Translations under genes and position numbers: made by a program | The notes under the pieces: model-generated | Databases searched by the model: none | Seen by the model: only the letters and a program-made list of their open reading frames with translations | Told to the model about the DNA's origin: nothing | In this document: positions 1 to 7,991 of the stretch, piece by piece | How positions within the stretch are numbered: position 1 is the first letter of the stretch | Layout: every line of letters starts with the position of its first letter | From: Allorhizocola rhizosphaerae | GTDB lineage: Bacteria; Actinomycetota; Actinomycetes; Mycobacteriales; Micromonosporaceae | NCBI RefSeq assembly: GCF_003426775.1 | Contig: NZ_QJUG01000017.1 | Span: 1-59,091, forward strand | Direction of reading: 5' to 3' | Length of the DNA stretch: 59,091 nucleotides

Positions 1-569
1 CTGGGCGCCGGCACGACCGTGCCCAGCCTGACCCGCGCGGTGTTGAGCAGGTCGCGGACCACGGCCAGCTCGGCCTGTAACTGCTGCACCTCGGTCAGCG
101 ACTTGACCTTGCCGATGAGCCCCTCGGCCTCGTTGACTTTGCGCTCGGCCAGGTCGAGCCGGTCCTCGGAGATCGCTGTGCGGGCCTCGACCAGGGCCAA
201 CTGCGCGGCCGCCACGGACTTGCCCTGTGCGCGCTCCGGAAAGAATCGCTCGGAGATCCCCCAGATCGGGCCGTCGCCCGGCTGGGCCTCCACCACGGCC
301 GCGAAGGCCAGGCCGCTTCCGAGCAGGGCGGCGACGACGCCGGAGATCAGGCCCCAGCGGAACTTGTTGCCGTGCTTGGCTTTGCGGGCCGGCTGGACCT
401 CGGGCGAGGGCGCCGCGGCCGGCCGGACGATGTCATCGCGCCACAACGCGAAGGCCAGCGCCAGCGGTTCGTCGTCTTTGGACGGCCACTCACCCCGGCC
501 GAGCGCGTCGAGCAGCTCGTCGTCGCTGACGAGCGTCGCCGCATCGGGTTCAAAGCGATCCTTGTTCAT
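1..569 (-). CDS. rsdA: Anti-sigma-D factor RsdA, C-terminus cut by window edge
   Basis: Translation from the ATG at 569 gives an N-terminal cytoplasmic part with DELLDALGRG and then an ALWRDD motif. A single hydrophobic segment follows (about residues 75-95, GLISGVVAALLGSGLAFAAVV). Next come a short AQPGDGPIWG stretch and a helical extracytoplasmic region. This order matches mycobacterial RsdA, including the DELLDAL-type sigma-binding helix and the post-membrane RPGD-like motif. The start codon overlaps the sigD stop by one base (TGATG), so the pair is translationally coupled. The expected role is membrane sequestration of SigD, released by regulated proteolysis (family knowledge). A TTA leucine codon lies near 78-80. 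The 3' end lies outside the window. Confidence 0.88.
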   Translation of the reverse strand, partial: MNKDRFEPDAATLVSDDELLDALGRGEWPSKDDEPLALAFALWRDDIVRPAAAPSPEVQPARKAKHGNKFRWGLISGVVAALLGSGLAFAAVVEAQPGDGPIWGISERFFPERAQGKSVAAAQLALVEARTAISEDRLDLAERKVNEAEGLIGKVKSLTEVQQLQAELAVVRDLLNTARVRLGTVVPAP

Positions 570-1144
570 CACGCCATCTCGTCCACTAGGCTGCCGGCGA
601 TGTTCCGGAGGCGATGCAGAGCGCGAGACTGTGCCACGCGCACAGCCGCCGCGGACATGCCCATGACGTTGCCGACCTCCTCGGCGGGCAGGCCGACCGC
701 GACCCGCAGCACGATGATCTCGCGCTGGGTCTCGGGCAGCTCGCTGAGCAGAAAGGTCAGCCGCCGCGACAGGTCGGCCGCGAGCGCGAGCTGCTCGGGG
801 CCGGGGTTGGCGTCGGGGCGATCGGGCACGGTGTCCACGACAGACAGGGGAAAACCCCGCGTGGCGGCGCGGTGGGCATCGGCGACCTTGCGAGCCGCGA
901 TGCCGAAGACAAAGGCCGAAAACGGGACGCCCTGGTCGCGGAAGCGAGGAAGCGCGCCAAGTATGGCAACACAGACTTCCTGGGCGACATCGTCGGCCGT
1001 GGTGTAGCCGCCGCTCAACGGGCCCAGCCGGGCCCGGCAATAGCGCACGACCTGCGGTCGGATGTGGGCGAGCAGACTTTCGACGGCTTGCGGCGAGCCT
1101 TGCACCGCTTGTGCGACAAGGTCAGCATCCGTCACGCCCAACAC
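569..1144 (-). CDS. sigD: ECF RNA polymerase sigma factor SigD
   Basis: The 191-residue protein has sigma region 2 (ADDVAQEVCVAILGALPRFR, then FVFGIAARKVADAHR) and sigma region 4 (LPETQREIIVLRVAVGL followed by AAAVRVAQSRALHRL). It reads closely along mycobacterial SigD, including the VRYCRARLG segment near residue 35. SigD directs core polymerase to stationary-phase and stringent-response promoters in mycobacteria (family knowledge). It is transcribed away from the mce operon and is followed with a one-base overlap by its anti-sigma factor, so feedback control by RsdA is expected. Family-typical length and context make the assignment firm. Confidence 0.92.
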   Translation of the reverse strand: MLGVTDADLVAQAVQGSPQAVESLLAHIRPQVVRYCRARLGPLSGGYTTADDVAQEVCVAILGALPRFRDQGVPFSAFVFGIAARKVADAHRAATRGFPLSVVDTVPDRPDANPGPEQLALAADLSRRLTFLLSELPETQREIIVLRVAVGLPAEEVGNVMGMSAAAVRVAQSRALHRLRNIAGSLVDEMA

Positions 1145-1196
1145 CTCCTCCCACCAGGCGCTAACACCCTAGCTCCAGCCGCTGATCAAAACCAGC

Positions 1197-1225
1197 GGAG
1201 GACCCGGCAGAGCTTGCCGGCCTCC
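1197..1225. other. Strong hairpin between sigD and the mce operon
   Basis: GGAGG at 1197-1201 and CCGGCA at 1204-1209 pair with TGCCGG at 1215-1220 and CCTCC at 1221-1225. This leaves a 2-nt bulge and a 5-nt loop. It lies in the 170-bp divergent region between sigD (-) and the mce ATPase (+), so it is not a terminator of an annotated gene. It could sit in the 5' untranslated region of either transcript. The function is not known. Confidence 0.4.
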
Positions 1226-1314
1226 TCTCGCGAGCCGCCCGGCAACGTGCCTGTAACACTTCCACGCCGAACCCCGATAACACAGGAAACCGAGCCGCCA
1301 CTTGGAGGATCACG

Positions 1315-2247
1315 TTGGGAGTCGAGGTCCGCGTCGAAGGGCTGACCAAGTCATTTGGTCGCCAGGCCGTGTGGTCCGACGTGACCCTCACGCTGCCCGC
1401 GGGTGAGATCTCGGTGCTGCTCGGCCCGTCCGGTACCGGCAAATCTGTCTTTCTCAAGACACTCGTCGGATTACTCGAACCGGACCGTGGCTCGGTGTGG
1501 GTGGGCGACCAGGACCTGCCCCGGCTGCGTGAGCGCGAGCTCTATGAGGTGCGCAAGCTGTTCGGCGTGCTGTTCCAGGACGGCGCGCTGTTCGGTTCGA
1601 TGAACATCTACGACAACGTGGCCTTCCCGCTACGCGAGCACACCCGCCGGCCCGAGCGTGAGATCCGCCAGATCGTCACCGAAAAGCTCGACATGGTCGG
1701 ATTGCTGGGCGCGGAGAAGAAGCTGCCCGCAGAGGTGTCCGGCGGCATGCGCAAGCGCGCCGGGCTGGCCCGCGCCCTCGTGCTCAACCCGCAGATCGTG
1801 CTGTTCGACGAGCCCGACTCGGGCCTCGACCCGGTGCGCACCGCCTACCTCAACCAGCTGATCATCGATCTCAACCAGCAGACCGACGCGACGTTCCTCA
1901 TCGTCACGCACGACATCAACACCGCCCGCACGGTGCCCGACAACATCGGCCTGATCTATCACGGACACCTGGCCATGTTCGGCCCGCGCGAGATGCTGCT
2001 GTCCAGCGAGGAGCCCGTGGTCCGTCAGTTCCTCAATGCGCAGCGGATCGGCCCGATCGGCATGACCGAGGAGAAGGACGCCGACGAGCTGGCGGCCGAG
2101 CGGCGCAGCGGCCAAGAGTTGCCGCCGCTGCCGCCGATCCCGCGGCAGCTGCGCCCGTCCAATGGTCTTCCCCGCAGGGCGGAGCGCACGCCGGGACAGT
2201 GGTGCCGGGAAAACGGGGTCATGCCACCGATTGGGTCATTCGTATGA
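1315..2247 (+). CDS. mceG: Mce-system ABC ATPase (MceG/Mkl-like)
   Basis: This cytoplasmic ATPase is expected to power the YrbE permease for lipid or sterol uptake through Mce proteins. Visible motifs are Walker A GPSGTGKS (about residue 38), a VSGGMRKRAGLARAL signature typical of Mkl/MlaF ATPases, Walker B IVLFDEPDSGLDP and a switch histidine in IVTHD. A roughly 60-residue proline-rich tail follows the ATPase fold (LPPLPPIPRQL). In mycobacterial MceG a C-terminal extension matters for complex function. Translation most likely starts at TTG 1315, preceded by TTGGAGGA at 1302-1309. A TTA codon lies at 1471-1473. It heads the operon, whereas mycobacteria keep mceG elsewhere in the chromosome. 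Confidence 0.9.
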   Translation: MGVEVRVEGLTKSFGRQAVWSDVTLTLPAGEISVLLGPSGTGKSVFLKTLVGLLEPDRGSVWVGDQDLPRLRERELYEVRKLFGVLFQDGALFGSMNIYDNVAFPLREHTRRPEREIRQIVTEKLDMVGLLGAEKKLPAEVSGGMRKRAGLARALVLNPQIVLFDEPDSGLDPVRTAYLNQLIIDLNQQTDATFLIVTHDINTARTVPDNIGLIYHGHLAMFGPREMLLSSEEPVVRQFLNAQRIGPIGMTEEKDADELAAERRSGQELPPLPPIPRQLRPSNGLPRRAERTPGQWCRENGVMPPIGSFV

Positions 2248-2308
2248 GCCTGCGCCTTGCCCAAGCCAATCAGCAGCCGTGCCTCCCGGAGCGCAGCGGA
2301 GGAAGGCC

Positions 2309-3058
2309 ATGAAGACGATCGGTGAGTTCGTCATCTTCTGCCTTGAGGCGCTGCGCGGCCTGTTCAAGCGGCCGTTCCAGGGGCGCGAGTTCATCCAGCA
2401 GGCCTGGTTCATCAGCTCGGTGTCGATCCTGCCGGCCGCGCTCGTGTCGATCCCGTTCGGCGCGGTCATCACCCTCCAACTTGGATCGTTGGTCCAACAG
2501 CTTGGGGCGCAATCTTTTACCGGCGCGGCGTCGGTGCTTGCCGTTGTCCGCGAGGCCGGGCCGATCGTCACGGCCCTGGTCGTCGCGGGTGCGGGCGGCT
2601 CGGCGATCTGCGCCGACCTCGGAGCTCGCAAAATCCGCGAAGAGCTCGACGCGATGGCGGTGCTCGGCATCAACATCGTGCAGCGGTTGGTCGTGCCGCG
2701 CGTGCTGGCCGGCATGGTGGTAGCGATGCTGCTCAACGGCGTCGTGAGTGTTGTGGGAGTCAGTGGCGGCTACTTCTTCAACGTCATCATGCAAGGCGGC
2801 ACGCACGGCGCTTACTTGGCAAGTTTCCAGGCGCTGGGCCAGCTGCCCGATCTCATCTCCGGTGAGATCAAGGCGCTGGTGTTCGGCGCGATCGCGGCGC
2901 TCGTGGCGTGCTTCATGGGCATCAACGCCAAGGGCGGGCCCAAGGGCGTGGGCGACGCGGTCAACCAGTCCGTGGTCATCACGTTCATGCTCCTGTTCGC
3001 GGTCAACTTCGTGCTCACGGCGATCTACTTCCAGGTCGTCCCGCAGAAGGGGGCGTGA
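2309..3058 (+). CDS. yrbEA: Mce permease YrbE-A (MlaE family)
   Basis: This integral membrane permease pairs with YrbE-B to form the transmembrane core of the Mce importer. It begins MKTIGEFVIFCLEALRGLF and contains the MlaE/YrbE hallmarks: a QQAWFISSVSILPAALVSIP stretch, EAGPIVTALVVAGAGGSA, and the conserved ELDAMAVLGI coupling-helix motif that docks on the ATPase. Several hydrophobic segments fill its 249 residues. ATG 2309 is preceded by GGAGGAAGG at 2298-2306. An open frame reaches further upstream but has no comparable ribosome-binding site. It ends in a GTGA/ATG junction with yrbE-B. Confidence 0.92.
   Translation: MKTIGEFVIFCLEALRGLFKRPFQGREFIQQAWFISSVSILPAALVSIPFGAVITLQLGSLVQQLGAQSFTGAASVLAVVREAGPIVTALVVAGAGGSAICADLGARKIREELDAMAVLGINIVQRLVVPRVLAGMVVAMLLNGVVSVVGVSGGYFFNVIMQGGTHGAYLASFQALGQLPDLISGEIKALVFGAIAALVACFMGINAKGGPKGVGDAVNQSVVITFMLLFAVNFVLTAIYFQVVPQKGA
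2475..2485. repeat. First of 13 copies of dispersed palindrome TCCANNNTGGA
   Basis: Exact copies of TCCANNNTGGA start at 2475, 7728, 9764, 19709, 20672, 22430, 24065, 26252, 29627, 40640, 43744, 52032 and 55548. With about 0.16 for A/T and 0.34 for G/C, one expects near 0.5 in a window this long. Most lie in coding regions, in more than one reading frame, and several are extended by G/C outward (GTCC...GGAC). The spacer is AT-rich. Confidence 0.8.
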
Positions 3059-3063
3059 GCGCG

Positions 3064-3855
3064 ATGATCCTGGACGACCTCGGCGCGCAGCTGTCGTTCT
3101 ACGCGCGCGCGTTCGGCTGGGTGCCCAAGACCGTGACCCGCTATCGGCGCGAGGTCGCCCGGCTGCTTTCGGAGGTGAGCTTCGGGACCGGCGGCCTGGC
3201 CGTCATCGGCGGCACCGTCGGGGTCATCGCCTTCATGACCTTCTTTACCGGTACGGAGGTGGGCCTGCAGGGATACCAGGCACTCAACCAGATCGGCAGC
3301 CAGGCGTTCACCGGGTTCGTGTCGGCCTACTTCAACACGCGTGAGATCGCGCCGCTCGTGGCCGCGCTGGCCCTTTCGGCGACCGTCGGGTGTGGATTCA
3401 CCGCGCAGCTGGGCGCCATGCGCATCTCCGAGGAGGTGGACGCGCTCGAAGTGATGGCCGTGCCGTCGGTGCCGTTCCTCGTGACGACGCGCATGATCGC
3501 CGGGTTCATCGCGGTCATCCCGCTGTATGTGCTCGGGCTCCTGTCGAGCTACTTCGCGACAAGGTTCATCGCGACCGTCTACTTTGGGCAGTCAGCGGGC
3601 ACCTACGACTACTACTTCCACGTGTTCCTGCCGCCGGTCGACGTGCTGTGGTCGTTCGGCAAGGTGCTGGTGTTCAGCGTCATCGTGGTACTCATCCACT
3701 GCTACTACGGGTACCACGCAAGCGGCGGCCCGGCCGGCGTCGGCGTGGCTGTCGGTCGCGCCGTCCGGGCCGCTATCGTCTCGGTGAACATCGTCGACTT
3801 CTTCCTGTCCCTCGCGATCTGGGGCGCCACGACGACGGTGAGGATCGCGGGATGA
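3064..3855 (+). CDS. yrbEB: Mce permease YrbE-B (MlaE family)
   Basis: This is the second permease subunit, about 263 residues. It carries the paired MlaE signatures LQGYQALNQIG, REIAPLVAALALSATVGCGF and EVDALEVMAVPSVPFLVTTR, the EVDALEVM segment being the ATPase-coupling helix. The final third is hydrophobic with the usual GYHASGGPAGVGVAVG loop. ATG 3064 is chosen with AAGGGGG at 3047-3053 upstream. An in-frame GTG at 3055 overlaps the yrbE-A stop (GTGA) and is an alternative start. Its own stop overlaps the mceA start as ATGA, so expression is coupled along the operon. Confidence 0.9.
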   Translation: MILDDLGAQLSFYARAFGWVPKTVTRYRREVARLLSEVSFGTGGLAVIGGTVGVIAFMTFFTGTEVGLQGYQALNQIGSQAFTGFVSAYFNTREIAPLVAALALSATVGCGFTAQLGAMRISEEVDALEVMAVPSVPFLVTTRMIAGFIAVIPLYVLGLLSSYFATRFIATVYFGQSAGTYDYYFHVFLPPVDVLWSFGKVLVFSVIVVLIHCYYGYHASGGPAGVGVAVGRAVRAAIVSVNIVDFFLSLAIWGATTTVRIAG

Positions 3856-5042
3856 GCCGGAATCGTTTGCTGGGCGCGGGGTTTGTGCTCCTGCTGGTGG
3901 CGCTGCTCTCGCTGTCGGTGCTGACCTACAAGAAGGCGTTCACTCCCGTCGACTGGGTCACCCTGCACGCCGACCACACCGGCATGCAGCTGTCCGAGGG
4001 CGCCGACGTGAAGCTGCGCGGCGTGATCGTGGGCGAGGTGCGCTCGATCACCGCAGACGGGCAGCGGGCGACCCTGAAGCTCGCGCTCGACCCGGCGCAG
4101 CGCGAACGCATCCCGGCCGACGTGACCGCGCGGCTGCTGCCCAAAACCCTGTTCGGCGAGCGGTTTGTGGCCCTGATCCCGAAGGGCGACGGGCCACCGA
4201 TCCAGGGCGGCGCGGTCATCGAGCAGGACCGCACGACCGCCGCGATCGAGCTGGAGCGGGTGCTCGACAACGCGCTGCCGCTGCTGCAGTCCATCAAGCC
4301 GGACAAGCTCGCGGCCGTGCTCGGCGCGCTGGCCTACGGCCTGGACGGGCGGGGCGAGCGGACCGGGCAGGACCTGGAGCGGCTCAACACCTACCTGACC
4401 GAGCTCAACGAGCAGATGCCGGCGATCGCCGACGACGTGCGCAAGCTCGCGGGTGTGCTCGACCTCTACCACGAGGCGGCGCCCGACCTGATCGCGCTGC
4501 TGCGCGACGCCACCGTCACGATGACCACGATCAGCCAGCAGCGCAGCCAACTGTCCCAGTTCCTCACGCACACCACGGGTCTGGCCGACCAGACGCACGA
4601 CTTCCTGGACCGGCACGACGACCGGCTCATCCAGCTCGGCGACGTGAGCCGGCCCGTGCTCGAACTGCTCGCCGCGTACTCGCCCGAATATCCGTGCCTG
4701 ATGAGCGGCATCGTCAAGCTGCAACCCCGGGCCGAGAAGGTGTACGACTCGGGCGCCATGCACATCACGCTTGAGGTCACGCAGGATCAGCACAAGTATG
4801 AGCGCGGGCGCGACGAACCCGTCTACGGCGCGAAAGACGGGCCCAACTGCCGGCACCTGCCCAACCCGCCGGTGCCCGCGCCCGAGGTGCCCATCAACGA
4901 CGGCTACGACTACGGCGCCGAGCGCAGCATGCTGCGCCCGATCATCGGCGCGGCGACGGGTGTCCCGGCCGATCAGGTGCGCGACTTCGCGACCCTGCTA
5001 TGGGGACCGTTGCTGCGCGGGACGGTGGTGAACGCCCGATGA
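3852..5042 (+). CDS. mceA: MceA substrate-binding protein
   Basis: MceA-F are single-pass envelope proteins thought to form a heterohexameric tunnel carrying lipids to YrbE. This 396-residue member has an N-terminal membrane anchor (FVLLLVALLSLSVLTY). An Mce/MlaD beta-barrel domain follows (about residues 35-115: LSEGADVKLRGVIVGEV, then LLPKTLFGERFVALIP), and then a long alpha-helical region (LNTYLTELNEQMPAIADDVR). The C-terminal region with YSPEYPCLMSG and NCRHLPNPPVPAP is typical of the MceA class. It starts in an ATGA overlap with yrbE-B and ends in an ATGA overlap with mceB. The transported substrate cannot be read from sequence. Confidence 0.9.
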   Translation: MSRNRLLGAGFVLLLVALLSLSVLTYKKAFTPVDWVTLHADHTGMQLSEGADVKLRGVIVGEVRSITADGQRATLKLALDPAQRERIPADVTARLLPKTLFGERFVALIPKGDGPPIQGGAVIEQDRTTAAIELERVLDNALPLLQSIKPDKLAAVLGALAYGLDGRGERTGQDLERLNTYLTELNEQMPAIADDVRKLAGVLDLYHEAAPDLIALLRDATVTMTTISQQRSQLSQFLTHTTGLADQTHDFLDRHDDRLIQLGDVSRPVLELLAAYSPEYPCLMSGIVKLQPRAEKVYDSGAMHITLEVTQDQHKYERGRDEPVYGAKDGPNCRHLPNPPVPAPEVPINDGYDYGAERSMLRPIIGAATGVPADQVRDFATLLWGPLLRGTVVNAR

Positions 5043-6040
5043 AGGCTCCGCTGTGGAAGTTCCTGGCGTTCGCCGCGGTGACCGCCGTCCTGACCGGATT
5101 CCTGGCGCAGACTCTGGGGTCGCTGGGGTTCGGCGGGACGGCCTACCGCGCGCAGTTCACCGACGTCGCGGGCGTGCTGGCGGGCGACGATGTGCGCATC
5201 GCGGGCGTCAAGGTGGGCCAGGTCAAGGAGGTCCGGCTGGTGGGCACGGTCGCCGAGCTGGAGTTCACGGTCGACGAGGGCATCGAGCTGCGCGTCGGCA
5301 CGAAGGCGAAGGTGCGCTACCGCAACCTCGTGGGCCAGCGTTACCTCGCGCTGCTGGAGGGTCCCGGGGGCGAGCGGCTGAAGAAGGGCGGGCTGATCCC
5401 GCTCTCGCAGACCACACCCGCGCTCGATCTGACCGCGCTGTTCAACGGGTTCCGGCCCCTGTTCGTCGGTCTGACGCCCGAAGACGTCAACCGGTTCGCC
5501 TACGAGATAATCCAGGTGCTGCAAGGGGAACGGGGCACCATCGCCGATCTGCTGCGCCGCACCGCCTCGCTGACCACCACCCTGGCCGACCGCGACGCGG
5601 CCATCGGGCGCGTGGTGACCAACCTGTCGGCCGTGCTGCAGACACTTGGCGAGCGCGACGCCGAGCTGAGCCAGGCCATCAAAGCGTTGCAGCAGCTGGT
5701 TTCCGGGCTGTCGTCGGACCGGGTCGCGATCGGCGAGGCGCTGGCCGGCATCGGTGATCTGGCCCAGGCGACCTCGTCGCTGCTCAGCGAGGCCCGGCCC
5801 AGCCTGGCCGCCGATATCAGCCTGCTCAACACGCTCGCGGGCACGCTCAACCGCAACGCGGAGGTGATCGACGGCACGCTCGATCGGGTCCCCGGGCGGC
5901 TGGAGGCCCTACGCGGTACAGCATCGACAGGATCTTGGTTCAACTTCTTCCTCTGCGACTTCGACGGCAGGGTGACCGCCGGAAACAGGTCGGTCGGCGT
6001 GCCGACGTTCTCCTCGGGGGCGGCGCGATGCAACGGTTGA
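5039..6040 (+). CDS. mceB: MceB-type Mce protein
   Basis: This 333-residue Mce-family protein has an N-terminal hydrophobic anchor (FLAFAAVTAVLTGFLAQTL). The MlaD-like domain carries DDVRIAGVKVGQVKEVRL and VRYRNLVGQRYLALLEG. An extended helical region follows (ERGTIADLLRRTASLTTTLA) and a short C-terminal WFNFFLCDFDG motif, which is usual in MceB/C proteins. The start overlaps the mceA stop (ATGA) and the coding region overlaps mceC by 13 bases. Assignment to the B position rests on gene order and on the GVKVGQVKEV and NLVGQRY motifs. Confidence 0.88.
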   Translation: MKAPLWKFLAFAAVTAVLTGFLAQTLGSLGFGGTAYRAQFTDVAGVLAGDDVRIAGVKVGQVKEVRLVGTVAELEFTVDEGIELRVGTKAKVRYRNLVGQRYLALLEGPGGERLKKGGLIPLSQTTPALDLTALFNGFRPLFVGLTPEDVNRFAYEIIQVLQGERGTIADLLRRTASLTTTLADRDAAIGRVVTNLSAVLQTLGERDAELSQAIKALQQLVSGLSSDRVAIGEALAGIGDLAQATSSLLSEARPSLAADISLLNTLAGTLNRNAEVIDGTLDRVPGRLEALRGTASTGSWFNFFLCDFDGRVTAGNRSVGVPTFSSGAARCNG

Positions 6041-6981
6041 GGCAAAATCCGGTATGGGTGGGCGTTGCCGGGCTCGTGGTGCTGGCGGCGGTGCTGCTGA
6101 CGTCGTTCAACCTGGAGTCCATTCTGAACGGCGGCGATCGCTACGCGGCGGCGTTCCGCGACGCGAGCGGGCTCACGCCGGGCAACGAGGTCCGCATCGC
6201 GGGGGTGAAGGTCGGCAAGGTGACCGCGGTGCGGCTCGACGGGGCGCGGGTGCGGGTCGAGTTCCGGACGACGGAGACGCTCGGCGATCAGACGTCGGCG
6301 ACGATTCGCATCAAGACGGTGTTGGGGCAGAAGTACCTATCCCTCGAACCGGCCGGGACCGGCGAGCTCAGGGACATGATTCCGCTGGAGCGCACGGCTT
6401 CGCCGTTCGACGTGCTGCAGGCGGTGCAGGGGCTGGCCGACACGGCGCAGCGCATCGACACCGACCAGCTGGCCAAGGCGTTCGAGGTGCTGTCGGAGGC
6501 GTTCGCCGACACGCCCGCGAGCGTGCAGGCGTCGCTCAACGGGCTGTCGCGCCTGTCGCAGACCATTTCGAGTCGCGACGAGCAGTTGCGCGAGCTGCTG
6601 GCCCGAGCCAACCAGGTGACCGGGGTGCTGGCCGCACGGGACGAGGAGTTCCGCAGGCTGATCACCGACGGCAACCTGCTGCTGGCCGAGGTGACCAGGC
6701 GGCGCGACGCCATTCACCGCCTGCTCGTGGCGACCGCCGAGCTGTCCGATCAGCTGGTGGGGCTGGTGCAGGACAACCGCGCCCAGATCCAGCCGGCGCT
6801 TGCGCAGCTGCGCGAAGTCGTGGCGCTGTTGCAGCGCAACAAGGATCAGATCGCCCAGACGGTGTCCAACCTGGCCGGGTTCCTCAAGGCGTTCGCCAAC
6901 GTGGTGGGCAACGGGCGCTGGTTCGACTCCTATGTGGACGGCATGATACAGGCCTACACGCCCTCGGGAGGCCGCCGATGA
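6028..6981 (+). CDS. mceC: MceC-type Mce protein
   Basis: This 317-residue Mce protein has an anchor (VWVGVAGLVVLAAVLLTSF). The Mce domain has NEVRIAGVKVGKVTAVRLDG and IRIKTVLGQKYLSLEP, and a long coiled-coil-like helical domain is rich in Gln, Leu and Arg (LAEVTRRRDAIHRLLVATAEL). The C-terminus has the VVGNGRWFDSYVDG element typical of C-type members. ATG 6028 lies inside the end of mceB. The larger open frame upstream of it reads as a shadow of mceB. It ends with an ATGA overlap into mceD. Confidence 0.88.
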   Translation: MQRLRQNPVWVGVAGLVVLAAVLLTSFNLESILNGGDRYAAAFRDASGLTPGNEVRIAGVKVGKVTAVRLDGARVRVEFRTTETLGDQTSATIRIKTVLGQKYLSLEPAGTGELRDMIPLERTASPFDVLQAVQGLADTAQRIDTDQLAKAFEVLSEAFADTPASVQASLNGLSRLSQTISSRDEQLRELLARANQVTGVLAARDEEFRRLITDGNLLLAEVTRRRDAIHRLLVATAELSDQLVGLVQDNRAQIQPALAQLREVVALLQRNKDQIAQTVSNLAGFLKAFANVVGNGRWFDSYVDGMIQAYTPSGGRR

Positions 6982-7991
6982 AACGCCTTCTGGTGCTGGT
7001 GTTGGTGTTCGCGCTGCTGCCCGGTGTGCCGGCGCAGGCGGCGGGGCAGACGCTGACCGCCGACTTCTCGGCGGCGGTCGGGATATACGTGGGTTCGGAT
7101 GTGCGCGTGCTGGGTGTGAAGGTGGGCACGGTGACCGACGTCGTGCCCATGGGCAAGGTCGTGCGGATTCACATGACCTACAACGAGATCCTGCCCAAGG
7201 ACGTGACCGCGGTCATCGTGCCGCCGAGCGTCGTGAGCGACCGCTACGTGCAGCTCGCACCGCCCTATGTGGACGGTCCGATGCTGCCGCCGGGCGCGCA
7301 CATCACCAAGACGGCGGCGCCGATCGAGCTCGACGACATCTACCGCGCGCTGGACAAGCTCAACCGGGACCTCGGGCCCGAGGGCGCCAACAAAGACGGC
7401 GCTCTGTCCCGGCTGATCGAGACCGGGCGGGCCAATCTGGAGGGCAACGGCGAGAGTCTCAATCGGACGATCGACGGGCTGTCCAAGGCGCTCACCACGC
7501 TGTCGGACGGGCGGCAGGATCTGTTCGGCACGGTCGCCAACCTGCAGGAGTTCACCACCATGCTGGCGCGCAACGACCAGCAGGTGCGCGAGTTCAACAA
7601 GCAGCTGGCGTCGGTGGCACGCCAGCTGGCCGCCGACTCCGATGAGCTCGCGCTGGCGCTCAAGAAGCTGTCGGCGGCGCTCGCGGAGCTGGCGACGTTC
7701 GTGCGCGACAACCGGGCCGCGCTGGCGTCCAATGTGGAGGCTCTGGTCGATGTCACCAATGTGCTTGTGCGCCAGCAGCAGGCGATGATCGACGTGCTCG
7801 ACATCGCGCCGCTGGCACTGTCCAATCTGGCCCTGTCGTACAACCCGCTCACGGGCACGACGGACACCCGGGACAACCTCACCGGGCCGCACCACACCGC
7901 GGCCTTCCTGTGCAGCCTCATGGTCAATGTGCTGCCGACGCCCGAGATACCGCAGCAGTGTTTCGACCTGGCGAAGGTGATCCAGCCATGA
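6978..7991 (+). CDS. mceD: MceD-type Mce protein
   Basis: The N-terminus (MKRLLVLVLVFALLPGVPAQAAG) looks more like a cleavable signal peptide than a retained anchor. The Mce domain follows with SDVRVLGVKVGTVTDVVPMG and VVSDRYVQLAPPYV, and then an all-helical region of about 200 residues (DLFGTVANLQEFTTMLARND). The C-terminal CSLMVNVLPTPEIPQQCF carries two cysteines that could pair outside the membrane. At 337 residues it lacks the long proline-rich tail of some mycobacterial MceD proteins. It is coupled at both ends by ATGA overlaps. Confidence 0.88.
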   Translation: MKRLLVLVLVFALLPGVPAQAAGQTLTADFSAAVGIYVGSDVRVLGVKVGTVTDVVPMGKVVRIHMTYNEILPKDVTAVIVPPSVVSDRYVQLAPPYVDGPMLPPGAHITKTAAPIELDDIYRALDKLNRDLGPEGANKDGALSRLIETGRANLEGNGESLNRTIDGLSKALTTLSDGRQDLFGTVANLQEFTTMLARNDQQVREFNKQLASVARQLAADSDELALALKKLSAALAELATFVRDNRAALASNVEALVDVTNVLVRQQQAMIDVLDIAPLALSNLALSYNPLTGTTDTRDNLTGPHHTAAFLCSLMVNVLPTPEIPQQCFDLAKVIQP

